From IMG/VR virus record IMGVR_UViG_3300025083_000154, positions 1-29,796 of that record: a stretch of 29,796 nt of DNA. One strand, written 5' to 3'. Source of the DNA: a virus. The notes under the pieces are model-generated. The model made no database searches and had not been told where the DNA came from. It saw nothing but the letters and a program-made list of their open reading frames with translations. Positions 9,529 to 18,700 of the stretch are shown here, one piece after another; the stretch's first letter is position 1; every line of letters begins with the position of its first letter. Both the position numbers and the translations under genes were made by a program.

Positions 9529-11952
9529 TTATCTAGGGTCGAAACTACCTAAATCAAATCCGCTACCTAATATATCATTACCTGCGGACTCAAAGTTTTT
9601 AGGTGGTTTTGCACCTTTTCTTTGATCTATAAGCTCACTTTGTTGTGATGCTTGTATTCTTGTTCTTTCATCTTTACGATCTTCCTTCATTTCGTCTTTG
9701 CCTTTTATAGCTTGTACCTCCATGGATTTAAGCTGCATATTCATTTGAAACTCTAACTGCATAAGTTGTTTTTTGTATTCAACTTCTTGTGCTTGCTTCT
9801 GAGCTTCAAGCTGTGCTTTCATTTGCTCAAGCTGTGCTTCACTCTGCGTTTTAGCTTGTTCTTTTTGAACTTCTAACTGTGCAGATGCTTGCTGCGTTTG
9901 CATATTTGCTTGTGCTTGCGCTTGGATATTTTGTTGTTTTATCAACTGATCTTGCGCTTGCTTTTTAACTCTACGTATTTTTAATAGTTGATTAGCTAGT
10001 TTAATATTCTTAATCTCTCTAAGGTCAATAGCATCTTCTAAGTTTATACTTTGTTGTGCTAAAGCTACTTGAATATTATTTTCAAGCATTGCTTTTTCTT
10101 CTTCATCAGGAGTTAACTCTATAAATATACCAAAGTCATATAGGTGTAACTCTTTCATTTCTTCAAGCGTAGCTACGTTGTGAGTACCTATAGCTTGTAT
10201 AAAAGCTTCTTTTGTTGGTGAGTACTCTATAATATCAGAAACCCTTAGCGATAATGACTCGGCAACTTCTTGTGTTAAGTGTAAACCTGCTTGTAGTATA
10301 TGTCTTGTTGCTGTATTACTATTTGCTGCAGCTAATTTCTGAACACCTACTAAAGCATTTTTATCTGGTGCACTACCATCTCTAGCTTCGTTAAGTCCGG
10401 TTACATCTCTTATCATTTGTAAGTAGTAATTGTAATTACCGATTAGCGCTTGCATCTTATTACCACCACTACCACTTGTTATTTCTTGTATCGGTACTTT
10501 ACCTGGATTCATATCACCATCAGAAGTAAATGATCTACCAATAATCGAACCTGTTTGGAAGAACATATTTAAAGCTTCTTGCGGGTTATAGTTTGTACCA
10601 TTACCTAAATCTATTTCAGCCAAACCATCTGCATCTAAGTATATTCCATCTGGAACCATTCTAGACATCACCTGTTGTAGTTTTAAGTGTGTAAGCTGTA
10701 TCATATCAGCAAAACCAGTAATACGTCTTACGAGTGATTCTATTCTACCTTTGTAAGATCTAGGTGCTACGATGCTATAGTTCATTTTAACTTTAGTATA
10801 GTCGCTCTTAGGTCTAACCATATTTTTAGCAAGCTCCCATTTAAGTAATTTATCTGTACCTAAAATTACAGCTCCTTCGTATAGTACTTCAACTGATCTT
10901 GATAGTTTGTCAAAGTTAGTTGATTCATCTATAACTGGATTAAACTTATCTGTTTTAGGTATTGCTTTAGAAGCTCCACTACCAGTAGTTTTTACTTTGT
11001 AAACTTCGTTCATATATGTTTTATAATTAAAATATAAAACTTGAACTTTATTAGGGTCTATACCACCTCTGTTTGCAAAGTTACCATCGTAGTTAGAGTT
11101 GTTGTATGCAGGGTTTTTAACTATATCTTCAAGCTCTTCAACAGTCATGTTTGGAAACTGCTTAACAAGCTCGTTAACTGGTATTGACTTAACTTCACCA
11201 ACATAGTATATATCTTCGAAATAAGGTGACTCAGTATAAGAATATATAAGGTTAGCTGGGTCAACATATTTTACAGTAACACCTTCTGATGTATTGAAGT
11301 TTGTTTTTACAGCACCAATACCTAAAACTGTTAAATCGTAGTAAAACCTTTTCTTAGTCAACTCATACTTATTACCTTCTAGCAAAACATTTAGCGCTTG
11401 CTCTTCTGCCATTTCTACAGCTTGCTTATAATTAAGCTGCATATGTAGTTGTAACTCTTCCTCTGTATCTGGTAAAGTTTCTTTTTTATTATCGTATAAA
11501 TCAACGCCAAAAGCTTCCGCAGCAAAATCATTTAATTCTTTAGCTCTCATATCAGCAAGAATAGAATCCATGTATTTAGTACGTTTACTAACACCGTATG
11601 GATCTTGTGAATAAGCTTTTATATCGTATGTTCTCTCTGCAATACCATTTACAACAATATCTACAAACTTAGATATAATAGGTACTGGTTTCCAGTCTAA
11701 ATTAAGATAAGACAAATCACCATTAATAGATAACTCATCTTTGTATTTTTGTATTGATTGCTCTCCTCTAGCATATAATCTTAATCTATGAAAATCATTT
11801 CTTAGTGAGTCAAACTTATTAGTACCTCTATCATAAACGAACCATTCGTTCTCAATAGCCTTAGCAACCTTGAGCCCATACTCAAAACTTCTTTTTTCAT
11901 CGTCACTAACTACTTGACTAGGGAAATAACTTCTTATAACTGATTCAGCCAT
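9529..11952 (-). CDS. portal protein (807 aa)
   Basis: An 807-residue protein directly after terL (2 nt gap) and before the scaffold-like gene. The N-terminal ~620 residues look like a portal body: a helical start (SYFPSQVVSDDEKRSF), then a clip/stem-like central part with GAVKTNFNTSEGVTVKYVDP and PDGIYLDADGLAEIDLGNGT, then DVTGLNEARDGSAPDKNALV near residue 525, an arrangement seen in portals of large podoviruses. Residues ~665-770 form a long Gln/Ala/Glu/Lys-rich coiled coil, and the tail ends DILGSGFDLGSFDPR. The long coiled coil could build the portal barrel reaching into the capsid. Length matches portals of crAss-like phages. Dodecameric DNA-channel function is known of the family. Confidence 0.85.
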   Translation of the reverse strand: MAESVIRSYFPSQVVSDDEKRSFEYGLKVAKAIENEWFVYDRGTNKFDSLRNDFHRLRLYARGEQSIQKYKDELSINGDLSYLNLDWKPVPIISKFVDIVVNGIAERTYDIKAYSQDPYGVSKRTKYMDSILADMRAKELNDFAAEAFGVDLYDNKKETLPDTEEELQLHMQLNYKQAVEMAEEQALNVLLEGNKYELTKKRFYYDLTVLGIGAVKTNFNTSEGVTVKYVDPANLIYSYTESPYFEDIYYVGEVKSIPVNELVKQFPNMTVEELEDIVKNPAYNNSNYDGNFANRGGIDPNKVQVLYFNYKTYMNEVYKVKTTGSGASKAIPKTDKFNPVIDESTNFDKLSRSVEVLYEGAVILGTDKLLKWELAKNMVRPKSDYTKVKMNYSIVAPRSYKGRIESLVRRITGFADMIQLTHLKLQQVMSRMVPDGIYLDADGLAEIDLGNGTNYNPQEALNMFFQTGSIIGRSFTSDGDMNPGKVPIQEITSGSGGNKMQALIGNYNYYLQMIRDVTGLNEARDGSAPDKNALVGVQKLAAANSNTATRHILQAGLHLTQEVAESLSLRVSDIIEYSPTKEAFIQAIGTHNVATLEEMKELHLYDFGIFIELTPDEEEKAMLENNIQVALAQQSINLEDAIDLREIKNIKLANQLLKIRRVKKQAQDQLIKQQNIQAQAQANMQTQQASAQLEVQKEQAKTQSEAQLEQMKAQLEAQKQAQEVEYKKQLMQLEFQMNMQLKSMEVQAIKGKDEMKEDRKDERTRIQASQQSELIDQRKGAKPPKNFESAGNDILGSGFDLGSFDPR

Positions 11953-11954
11953 AT

Positions 11955-14165
11955 TTATTTTATTAATTTAGATGTACTACCTGTGTTTGTATACCTAGCA
12001 ATACTTATGTTTAATTTTTGTTTTTCTATTTTTACGTTTGGTGCGTATAAATGTCTATTATTAGCCATTATAGCTAAGCCAGAACTTATAGATGCATCAA
12101 ACTTTGTTCTTTTGTTTATATCAAATTTAGCCCAGTCGTTTAGCAGTTCATTAAAATAGCAATCACCAAACGATCCGTCTTTTTTCATACCTATGTGATC
12201 TTGTATGTACATTTCAATTGCAGCTGCGTGAGCTTGTTTTATATCTTCACTTGAGTTAGGTATTCCACCAACTTCTTTTTCTGCAGTAGATAATTTATTC
12301 CAAACTTTATCAGGTCTGTTCATACTAAAACCTCTGTAACCACGTCTTCGTAAATAATACAATAGACGAGGTTTATTGTTCTCTGCAAGTAAAGGCATCC
12401 CGTAAAATACTAACGCCATTAGAACGTCTTCAAAGAATATCTCTGCGGTCTGAGGTCTTGCTAAGTACTCTAAGAAAAAGCTATTAGCAGGTGCATCTTC
12501 CATTGAAAACCTTGTTAAGCCGTGTAAAGCACCTTTTGATCCTTTACCATCTACTGTTCCTGATATATCGTAGCTATCACAACCAAAAGCACCCATATGT
12601 TCATTACCTGGATGTTTAACACCGTTTTTTATTATAACGTTGTTTTGCAGTTGTGATGGTGGTGTCCAGCTTAATTTAAATCTACCTTTATTATCTGGGT
12701 AGAATATTACTGTTGAATCTTTAACACCATTAACCCATTGGAAATTACCTCTTGTCAAAGGTAGTGTTGATGATAGCTCTTCGTTATAATCTATTTGTTC
12801 GTATAGTTTAACTAAGTTAAATATACTGTTTTTAGTCTCATCTCTAAATGCATGCTCTTCTGTTCTTGGAAACTGTCTGTAAAATTCATTTAAAGCATCT
12901 TGATCATTTTTAAGACCATCAGCTTCGTTCTGCCAGTTTTCTACAACACCTACATCTATTAACTCCCCATGGGGATCGAAGACTTCATGATCCGGAGTAT
13001 CGAAGACTGGGCGTCCATGCTCATCAATAAATCCTTCGTAGTTCCACTCCATTGGGATAAAAAGAGAATATAAACCAGACGCTGTCTGTCCATTTCTGTT
13101 TCGCTTAGTAACGTTTGATGCTCCATATAATTTTTTAAAGTTGTCTCCACCTTTGTCTAGTGAGTTTGAAGTTGAGCCCATCATACATTTACCTATAATC
13201 CTACTACCTAATCGTAAACATGTTTTTGTAACTCTCCAGTTATTTAATATGTTATCGGGTCTTTCCCACTTACCACTTTCATCATGTACTAACAGCTGAA
13301 GCTTTTCTCCGTCATAACTGTTATCACCTGTATTTTTCCAATCAATAGTAGTATCAAGTCCAGCCAAGTCTTCCTGCTTTTCATTAGCAGTAATTTTTTT
13401 ACGCGTGAACTTACTTGCAGGAACCCTATAAGCAAGCTCAGACTTAGGTCTGTCCATACCGTCTTGAATCGGTTTAAAAAAGAACGGGTAGTTAATTGAT
13501 ATTGGAACCACCTTGTCTGTAAACATTTTCTTTGCATCACTACCTGTTTTAGATAATATACCAAACCTTGCATCACTTGATATTGTAGCTTGGTTAACTG
13601 TTTCAGCCGACGACATAAAAGAAAAACCAGATCGTCTGTTTTTAAGGTAACACATACCATAACATCTTTTATCTGCTTTGCAAGCTTCCCAAAATATATA
13701 GAATAATCTATTAGCTTCTCTAAAATCAGGTGCACCTACGTCAATCTTACTCCATTGCAGATACATATAATGTGTACCTGTTATGTATGTTGGTGTTCCG
13801 TCGTTATCAAACCAAAACCCTTCGTCTCTGCGTTTAAACTCTTCGTCTATATAATCAAACCAACTAGACTTTTTTTCTTCAGGATATGCTCTCCAATCAA
13901 ATATATTTTTAAGCCTTGCTAATTCTTTAGGATAATCAAACTGCTCCCACTTTTTCTTTTTATTACTGTAAACGTTTCTAGCTTTTGGTAATGCTATTTG
14001 AAGATTTTGTATTTCGTATATTTCACCTATTTCACCAGTCTTAGATATAACAATAATATCATGGTCTTTGTCATAACCGTATTTCCACTTTCTTTTTTTA
14101 TTAAGCCTACTTATAGTGGTTTTTTTTATAGGTTCTACTATGTTAACTAAATTTTGCTTGTACAT
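11955..14165 (-). CDS. terL: terminase large subunit (736 aa)
   Basis: The packaging motor ATPase/nuclease. Around residues 165-200, CYLKNRRSGFSFMSSAE fits the degenerate Walker A (RRxGFS) used by terminases of crAss-like and marine phages. QLLVHDESGKW near residue 290 is a Walker B with the DE pair, followed by CMMGSTSNS as the coupling motif. The C-terminal nuclease part carries FGCDSYDISG near residue 530 as a likely metal-binding aspartate block, and a late acidic segment near 690 (DWAKFDINKRTKFDASI). At 736 aa it is long for a terminase but usual for the crAss-like group. Its ATG overlaps the TAA of the 91-aa gene by one base (TAATG), so translation is probably coupled. Confidence 0.9.
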   Translation of the reverse strand: MYKQNLVNIVEPIKKTTISRLNKKRKWKYGYDKDHDIIVISKTGEIGEIYEIQNLQIALPKARNVYSNKKKKWEQFDYPKELARLKNIFDWRAYPEEKKSSWFDYIDEEFKRRDEGFWFDNDGTPTYITGTHYMYLQWSKIDVGAPDFREANRLFYIFWEACKADKRCYGMCYLKNRRSGFSFMSSAETVNQATISSDARFGILSKTGSDAKKMFTDKVVPISINYPFFFKPIQDGMDRPKSELAYRVPASKFTRKKITANEKQEDLAGLDTTIDWKNTGDNSYDGEKLQLLVHDESGKWERPDNILNNWRVTKTCLRLGSRIIGKCMMGSTSNSLDKGGDNFKKLYGASNVTKRNRNGQTASGLYSLFIPMEWNYEGFIDEHGRPVFDTPDHEVFDPHGELIDVGVVENWQNEADGLKNDQDALNEFYRQFPRTEEHAFRDETKNSIFNLVKLYEQIDYNEELSSTLPLTRGNFQWVNGVKDSTVIFYPDNKGRFKLSWTPPSQLQNNVIIKNGVKHPGNEHMGAFGCDSYDISGTVDGKGSKGALHGLTRFSMEDAPANSFFLEYLARPQTAEIFFEDVLMALVFYGMPLLAENNKPRLLYYLRRRGYRGFSMNRPDKVWNKLSTAEKEVGGIPNSSEDIKQAHAAAIEMYIQDHIGMKKDGSFGDCYFNELLNDWAKFDINKRTKFDASISSGLAIMANNRHLYAPNVKIEKQKLNISIARYTNTGSTSKLIK

Positions 14166-14440
14166 TACTTAGATCTACCCTCTGCGAATCCTTTAAAGAC
14201 TTTTTCCTTTTTCTCTTCAGGTGTTTTTCCCTCAAGCAAGTTTTCTTCTTCTTGTATTCTGTTAAGTATTTCAAATGCGTCAAATATAGCTAGTTTTTTT
14301 GTAGCTGCAGCGTTCTTCAATCTATCAGCTGATATGTCATCGTCAGAATCTACAATAGCCTCTTTAGCGACTTTAATCAGTTCTTCAACTGCCCTGTGCC
14401 CAGCTTGGATTATATTCTTCTTCGTTTCCTTGATATTCAT
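14165..14440 (-). CDS. small helical protein upstream of terL, possible small terminase subunit (91 aa)
   Basis: 91 residues, nearly all predicted helical by composition (Lys/Glu/Ala/Ile), with HRAVEELIKVAKEAI early, an acidic DSDDDISADRLKNAAATKK middle and a basic end FKGFAEGRSK. Its stop overlaps the terL start (TAATG), and its first 56 bases overlap the 3' end of the preceding GroES-like gene in another frame. Direct coupling to terL and the small helical build suggest a small terminase subunit or other packaging accessory. No helix-turn-helix is obvious, so this is a positional inference. Confidence 0.55.
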   Translation of the reverse strand: MNIKETKKNIIQAGHRAVEELIKVAKEAIVDSDDDISADRLKNAAATKKLAIFDAFEILNRIQEEENLLEGKTPEEKKEKVFKGFAEGRSK

Positions 14441-14993
14441 ATTTAATTGTAATAAATTGTGTCATAACCCTATATAGTCTTTGACCATCTATAACGAATT
14501 CATATTCATCATCTGGACTAAAGCCTACTAAATCGTCTTTCTGTAAACCAGTGGCTTCTAAACCATCATCTAGGTATTTTAAAACACCTATTAAAGGTTC
14601 TTCAATATTAGTGTCTAAATTATTTTTAGAAACTATTGGTTTTACAAAACAATATCCTTTTGAAGCTCTCCAATCAGTATCTTCTGATTTGTATAGAAAT
14701 ATTTGCTCCTCAGATATGAAATAAGTTTCTTCATCGAAAAAACTTCTACTATTCTTTTCCTCACCACGCATGTTGTGCCATCTTCTAAACACATTATGGT
14801 GGAGTATAACCTTATCACCAACCTTTATGTTTGTCTCACCTATTAATGGTACAGACTTTACAACAGCTTCCCTGCTTACAAACTGGTGGTTGAATATTTC
14901 AGTATTAACTACTAGTTCTTTATCACCTATTTTTTTTGTGTTGTTGTATCTTGATTTTATAGGTGAAACTACGAAATCATAAACACTTTTCAT
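14385..14993 (-). CDS. tandem GroES-like beta-barrel protein (202 aa)
   Basis: 202 residues that read as two GroES-like barrels in a row. Barrel one (~1-105): MKSVYDFVVSPIKSRY, then VNTEIFNHQ, KVGDKVILHHNVFRRWHN and ETYFISEEQIFLYK. Barrel two (~110-195): KGYCFVKPI, PLIGVLKYLDDGLEAT, KDDLVGFSPDDEYEFVIDGQ and LYRVMTQFITIKYEY. The order VxP, VGDKV/DDLVGF, then (E/D)xxYxIxxxxI is that of co-chaperonins. It is clearly not a standard ~95-aa GroES, and no mobile loop is evident. It sits in the packaging/small-gene block, about 9 kb downstream of the GroEL/GroES pair. It may be a second cap for the chaperonin, or a structural barrel with another job. Confidence 0.6.
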   Translation of the reverse strand: MKSVYDFVVSPIKSRYNNTKKIGDKELVVNTEIFNHQFVSREAVVKSVPLIGETNIKVGDKVILHHNVFRRWHNMRGEEKNSRSFFDEETYFISEEQIFLYKSEDTDWRASKGYCFVKPIVSKNNLDTNIEEPLIGVLKYLDDGLEATGLQKDDLVGFSPDDEYEFVIDGQRLYRVMTQFITIKYEYQGNEEEYNPSWAQGS

Positions 14994-15214
14994 TAATACT
15001 GTAAATTATACTCGACTGATACAGCCATGTTTTTATTAAAATCTTTCCAAGGCAAAACATCATTACCTTTTTTAATGTACACGCTGTACTTATCGTCTTC
15101 TTCTATAATATCACATATAGTATGACCACCATATACATCTTGTCCAACAGCATAGTGCATAGCGTCATTTTTATAATCTTTACCGATACTAATCTTTCTT
15201 ATCAGCTTGCTCAT
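14993..15214 (-). CDS. conserved small protein of unknown function (73 aa)
   Basis: 73 residues starting MSKLIRKISIGKDYKNDAMH, with a central GQDVYGGHTICDIIEEDDKY and a C-terminus NMAVSVEYNLQY. The repeated short beta-type stretches suggest a small barrel. The gene starts inside the 3' end of the 94-aa gene (26-nt overlap), and its last base is the first of the GroES-like gene (a one-base TAATG overlap), so it belongs to the same coupled block. Family not recognised. Confidence 0.55.
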   Translation of the reverse strand: MSKLIRKISIGKDYKNDAMHYAVGQDVYGGHTICDIIEEDDKYSVYIKKGNDVLPWKDFNKNMAVSVEYNLQY

Positions 15215-15473
15215 TGTCTTGGTATTTTATAGATCCATCTTCGATGCTAATATCTACAGTTCCATATTCTCTCTCTAACTCTTCTTGCACTTCTTTTAAT
15301 AACATTTGAAGTTGGGTGATGTCGTGAAGTAGTATATGCTTTTGAGTTTCTAACCTACCAACTTCCATTTGAGCCCTGTTAATATCACTAACAACCTTTT
15401 GAACTTTTTCAAGTTGTGCTGTTGTTATTTTTTCTGGTTTTGGATTTAAATCCACTATTTTACTTTTTGCCAT
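15189..15473 (-). CDS. coiled-coil small protein (94 aa)
   Basis: 94 residues. Residues ~18-70 form a strong coiled coil, with heptad-like Leu/Val/Ile spacing in QLEKVQKVVSDINRAQMEV and LHDITQLQMLLKEVQEELER. The C-terminus is acidic to mixed-charge (DGSIKYQDNEQADKKD). It overlaps the next gene by 26 nt. A role in virion assembly is likely from location only. Confidence 0.6.
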   Translation of the reverse strand: MAKSKIVDLNPKPEKITTAQLEKVQKVVSDINRAQMEVGRLETQKHILLHDITQLQMLLKEVQEELEREYGTVDISIEDGSIKYQDNEQADKKD

Positions 15474-15526
15474 TTTATTTAATTTAATTGTTTGTTAATA
15501 GTATTATTACACGTTTACTCGATAGT

Positions 15527-15775
15527 CTAAATATCAGAGTTGTCTGTCCAGTCTGATCCTCTAACTATTGCTAGTATCTCTTCGTGAGTATACTGATCTA
15601 AGCCTTCTAAGAAAGATGGAGTTTCTCCGTAAAACTTAGCAATAAACTTTGTTCCATCTAAAGAACGCCTAACAGTTGCTGCAGAGTTTTCTACTATTTT
15701 TGAAAAGTCAACTACTGGGTTTCCCTCTTCGTCAACCTCTTCTAATAAACTTGTAAGTGGTGTTGTATATATCAT
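15527..15775 (-). CDS. small acidic protein downstream of the fibre gene (82 aa)
   Basis: 82 residues starting MIYTTPLTSLLEEVDEEGNP, with EILAIVRGSDWTDNSDI at the end; acidic and soluble. It lies 18 nt downstream of the giant fibre gene, so it could be a fibre assembly chaperone or accessory, but no family is recognised. Confidence 0.55.
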   Translation of the reverse strand: MIYTTPLTSLLEEVDEEGNPVVDFSKIVENSAATVRRSLDGTKFIAKFYGETPSFLEGLDQYTHEEILAIVRGSDWTDNSDI

Positions 15776-15793
15776 TTGTTTTTATTTTTAATT

Positions 15794-18700
15794 TTATGAA
15801 TTTCTAGGTACGTCCTTTTGTATTACACCTCCTTGTGTATGTCCGTAATTATTTTCTTTGAATAAATCTATTGTTACAGGTATACCTTTTGTTGGTGCAT
15901 ACGTTTCTGCTTGTGTTTGTTCTTCTAGTTGCGCTCCGTAAACATAATAACCATTAGCTCCGTTTCCTGTTGATGCAGATGCCCTTGAAGATGTAGCGGA
16001 ATCAATAGACCATAAATAAACCTCAGATGTTCCAGCACTTACATTTGAAGTTAAAGATATTCTATACCAATCATTTCCATAATCTTCTATATTTCCGTTA
16101 CCTGATGTAACAGTATGATTAATTAAATCAAAGTTAGCAAAATCAAAAGATACATTACTTCCAAATAATAATTGTACGTATTGTCTACCATTATATTTAA
16201 TAAAAAAAGATAAAGTATAATGAGAAGCGTTAAAAGTAGCTTCATTGTAAATAAAAATATTTGCTGTTGTATTGTTTGGTATAAATTCATCTGCATTTAA
16301 AGTGCCATCAAGAGAAACACTTGTGTTAGGATCTACTGTTGAATTTAATTTAAGCCAACTTGCATTACTAAAATCTTCACTATATTCTATTAAATTAGTA
16401 GTAGATGATTTTCTCACTGCTGCTACACCATCTGACTTTATATATGCAGTAGCTTGTGATTGTTCTTCAAATTGACAACCCCAAACTAAAACTTCATCCC
16501 CTGCTACTGCAACACTAGGTGCATCTATCCTAAAAATAACAAATGATGATGGTGTTCCTGTCAAAGTTAAAGTAGCTTCATATCTAACCCAATCATCTGT
16601 TAAAACAAATGAATCTGATATTTTTGCTTCTAAATAACTATCTCTTACTAAAATAAACTGAATGTCTTTGCCAACACTACTTCCAACTCCTTTAGCATAT
16701 ACACTTAAAGTAAAAGTTTTATTAGTAGTATTAACTACATTGCTTAAAAAAGGGTCATTTGTAGTTGCAGTTAATTTAGTAGCATTATTATCTCCAATAG
16801 GACTTATGCCTTGATTACTTGAAATTGTAGCATTATTAACTGAATAACCATTAGATAAAGTTATGTCTTCTGAATATGTTATAAGATTAGTAGTAGGAAT
16901 ATGAGCAAGATTAGGACTTGTTTGGTCTTGGAATATGTAAGGAGCGTCTGTATTAGGATTTGTTGGATAACTAAGGAATTTAGAATCTAATATACCATCA
17001 CCCATTCTGTAATAATTTCTAAGCTTTGTTAGTGGATATTGGTTAGTGATATTACCCTCTACCATAGAGGTCATATAAGCAGGATTGCCTTGTACTTCTT
17101 TAACTGATACATTATCAACATAACCTATAAAACTTGAATTTGCAGTAAAACCTGTATTTCCATTATGTCCTGAATGAACATTTACATAAAAAGTATAATC
17201 TCCATTTGCAGTTACTTCAAACACAGTAGTACCTGATGCACCAAAAAAAGATGTTTCTAATTCCCCACCACCAAAGTTACTAATGGTAAAAGTAAATTTT
17301 ACTGTCTTATTAGATAAATCTCCTAAATTTTGGTAAAAAATAGAATTACCTGTTTGTGTTCCGTTACATTTAGCAAAACCATCTTCAATATTCCAACCAT
17401 CTCCATAAATCCAATCTGAATCAGTTGCAAAATCTCCATTAGTAACAAGTTCAGAACTAAGTGTAGGATTAGTTTGGTCATAGATAACAGGGTACTCATC
17501 ATTAGTACCATCTCCCATCTTCCAATATCCTTGTAATCCTGTGTTTGGTTCTTGAGAATTAGCACCCCATATTATAAGTTCACTTAATGTAGTTGAATTA
17601 TCTCTAAAATCTATAGCATAAAAATTTGCACCACCTGTTGCAATAGAACCTGTTAATTCAAATCTTTGCCATTCTTCTGTAATTGTAAAAGTGTTATTTG
17701 TGTTTGAATGATAACTCATTAAACTTGCAGTACCTGTACCACTTACTGTTCTTGCATATATACTTCTAGTAGCAGTTACAGAAGATTCTGCACTTGTATA
17801 TAAACTTGAACTACCAATAACCCCACTTACTTTTGTTGCAGTTAAAGTTCCATCAGGTGCTAATTGACCTGTTGTTAAAGTTGGTGGAGTACTACCACCT
17901 GTTGAATATTGACTAAAATCATTTGGGTATTGTAATGTATTAGCATAAGGACTACCATTTTGAATACCTCTTGCGAAGTTATCACCACCACCTAGGTTAA
18001 CCATTTCAGCGTAGTTATTTTCTTTGTAAAACTCCACTGTAACAGGTGAACCATTTGTTTTTATATAAGGTGTTGCTTGTGTTTGTTGTTCTAACTGTGC
18101 ACCCCAAATGTAAAGACCATCAGAATCATTACCTGAAAAAGTTTGCAACCTTGTAGATGTAGAACTTTCAGCAATAGATATTCTAAAAGCTATAATGTCA
18201 AAAGCAGAATTATATGTAGCCGAACATCTATACCAATCATTACCTAAATTTTCAATTTTTCCAATCATAACATTAGAAGAACCTAAAGAGCCATTTTCTA
18301 AATCAAAATTAATAAAAACAGAACCACTTCGTGCATCTGTTAATTGTATTACTGAATACTCTCCTTTTTTTGCAAAAACACTAACTGTTAAATCTCCTAC
18401 TGATGCATTGTTTAATTTTATTGCTTGTCTACCACTACTTGAACCTGCTATTAATTTTGTAGCATTAGAAGTTCCTGTAGGAGATGTTGTTGCATTAGAT
18501 GTAATACTTGAATTACCATCTATAGTCCACTCATTAAAATCTTCACTATATGTTAAGGTGTTAGTAGTAGATGATTTTCTTTGCCCAGGAATACCATTTG
18601 ATTTTACGTATGGAGTAGCTATTGGGTGTTCTTCTAGTTGTGCGCCCCATATATTGTATTGTGTTGCGGTTGCACCATTGTCATCAAGTGTAGCCGATAA

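Noticed and set aside
13289-13735. 148-residue minus-strand frame inside terL
   Set aside because: Alternative frame within the terminase, whose motifs fix the correct frame.
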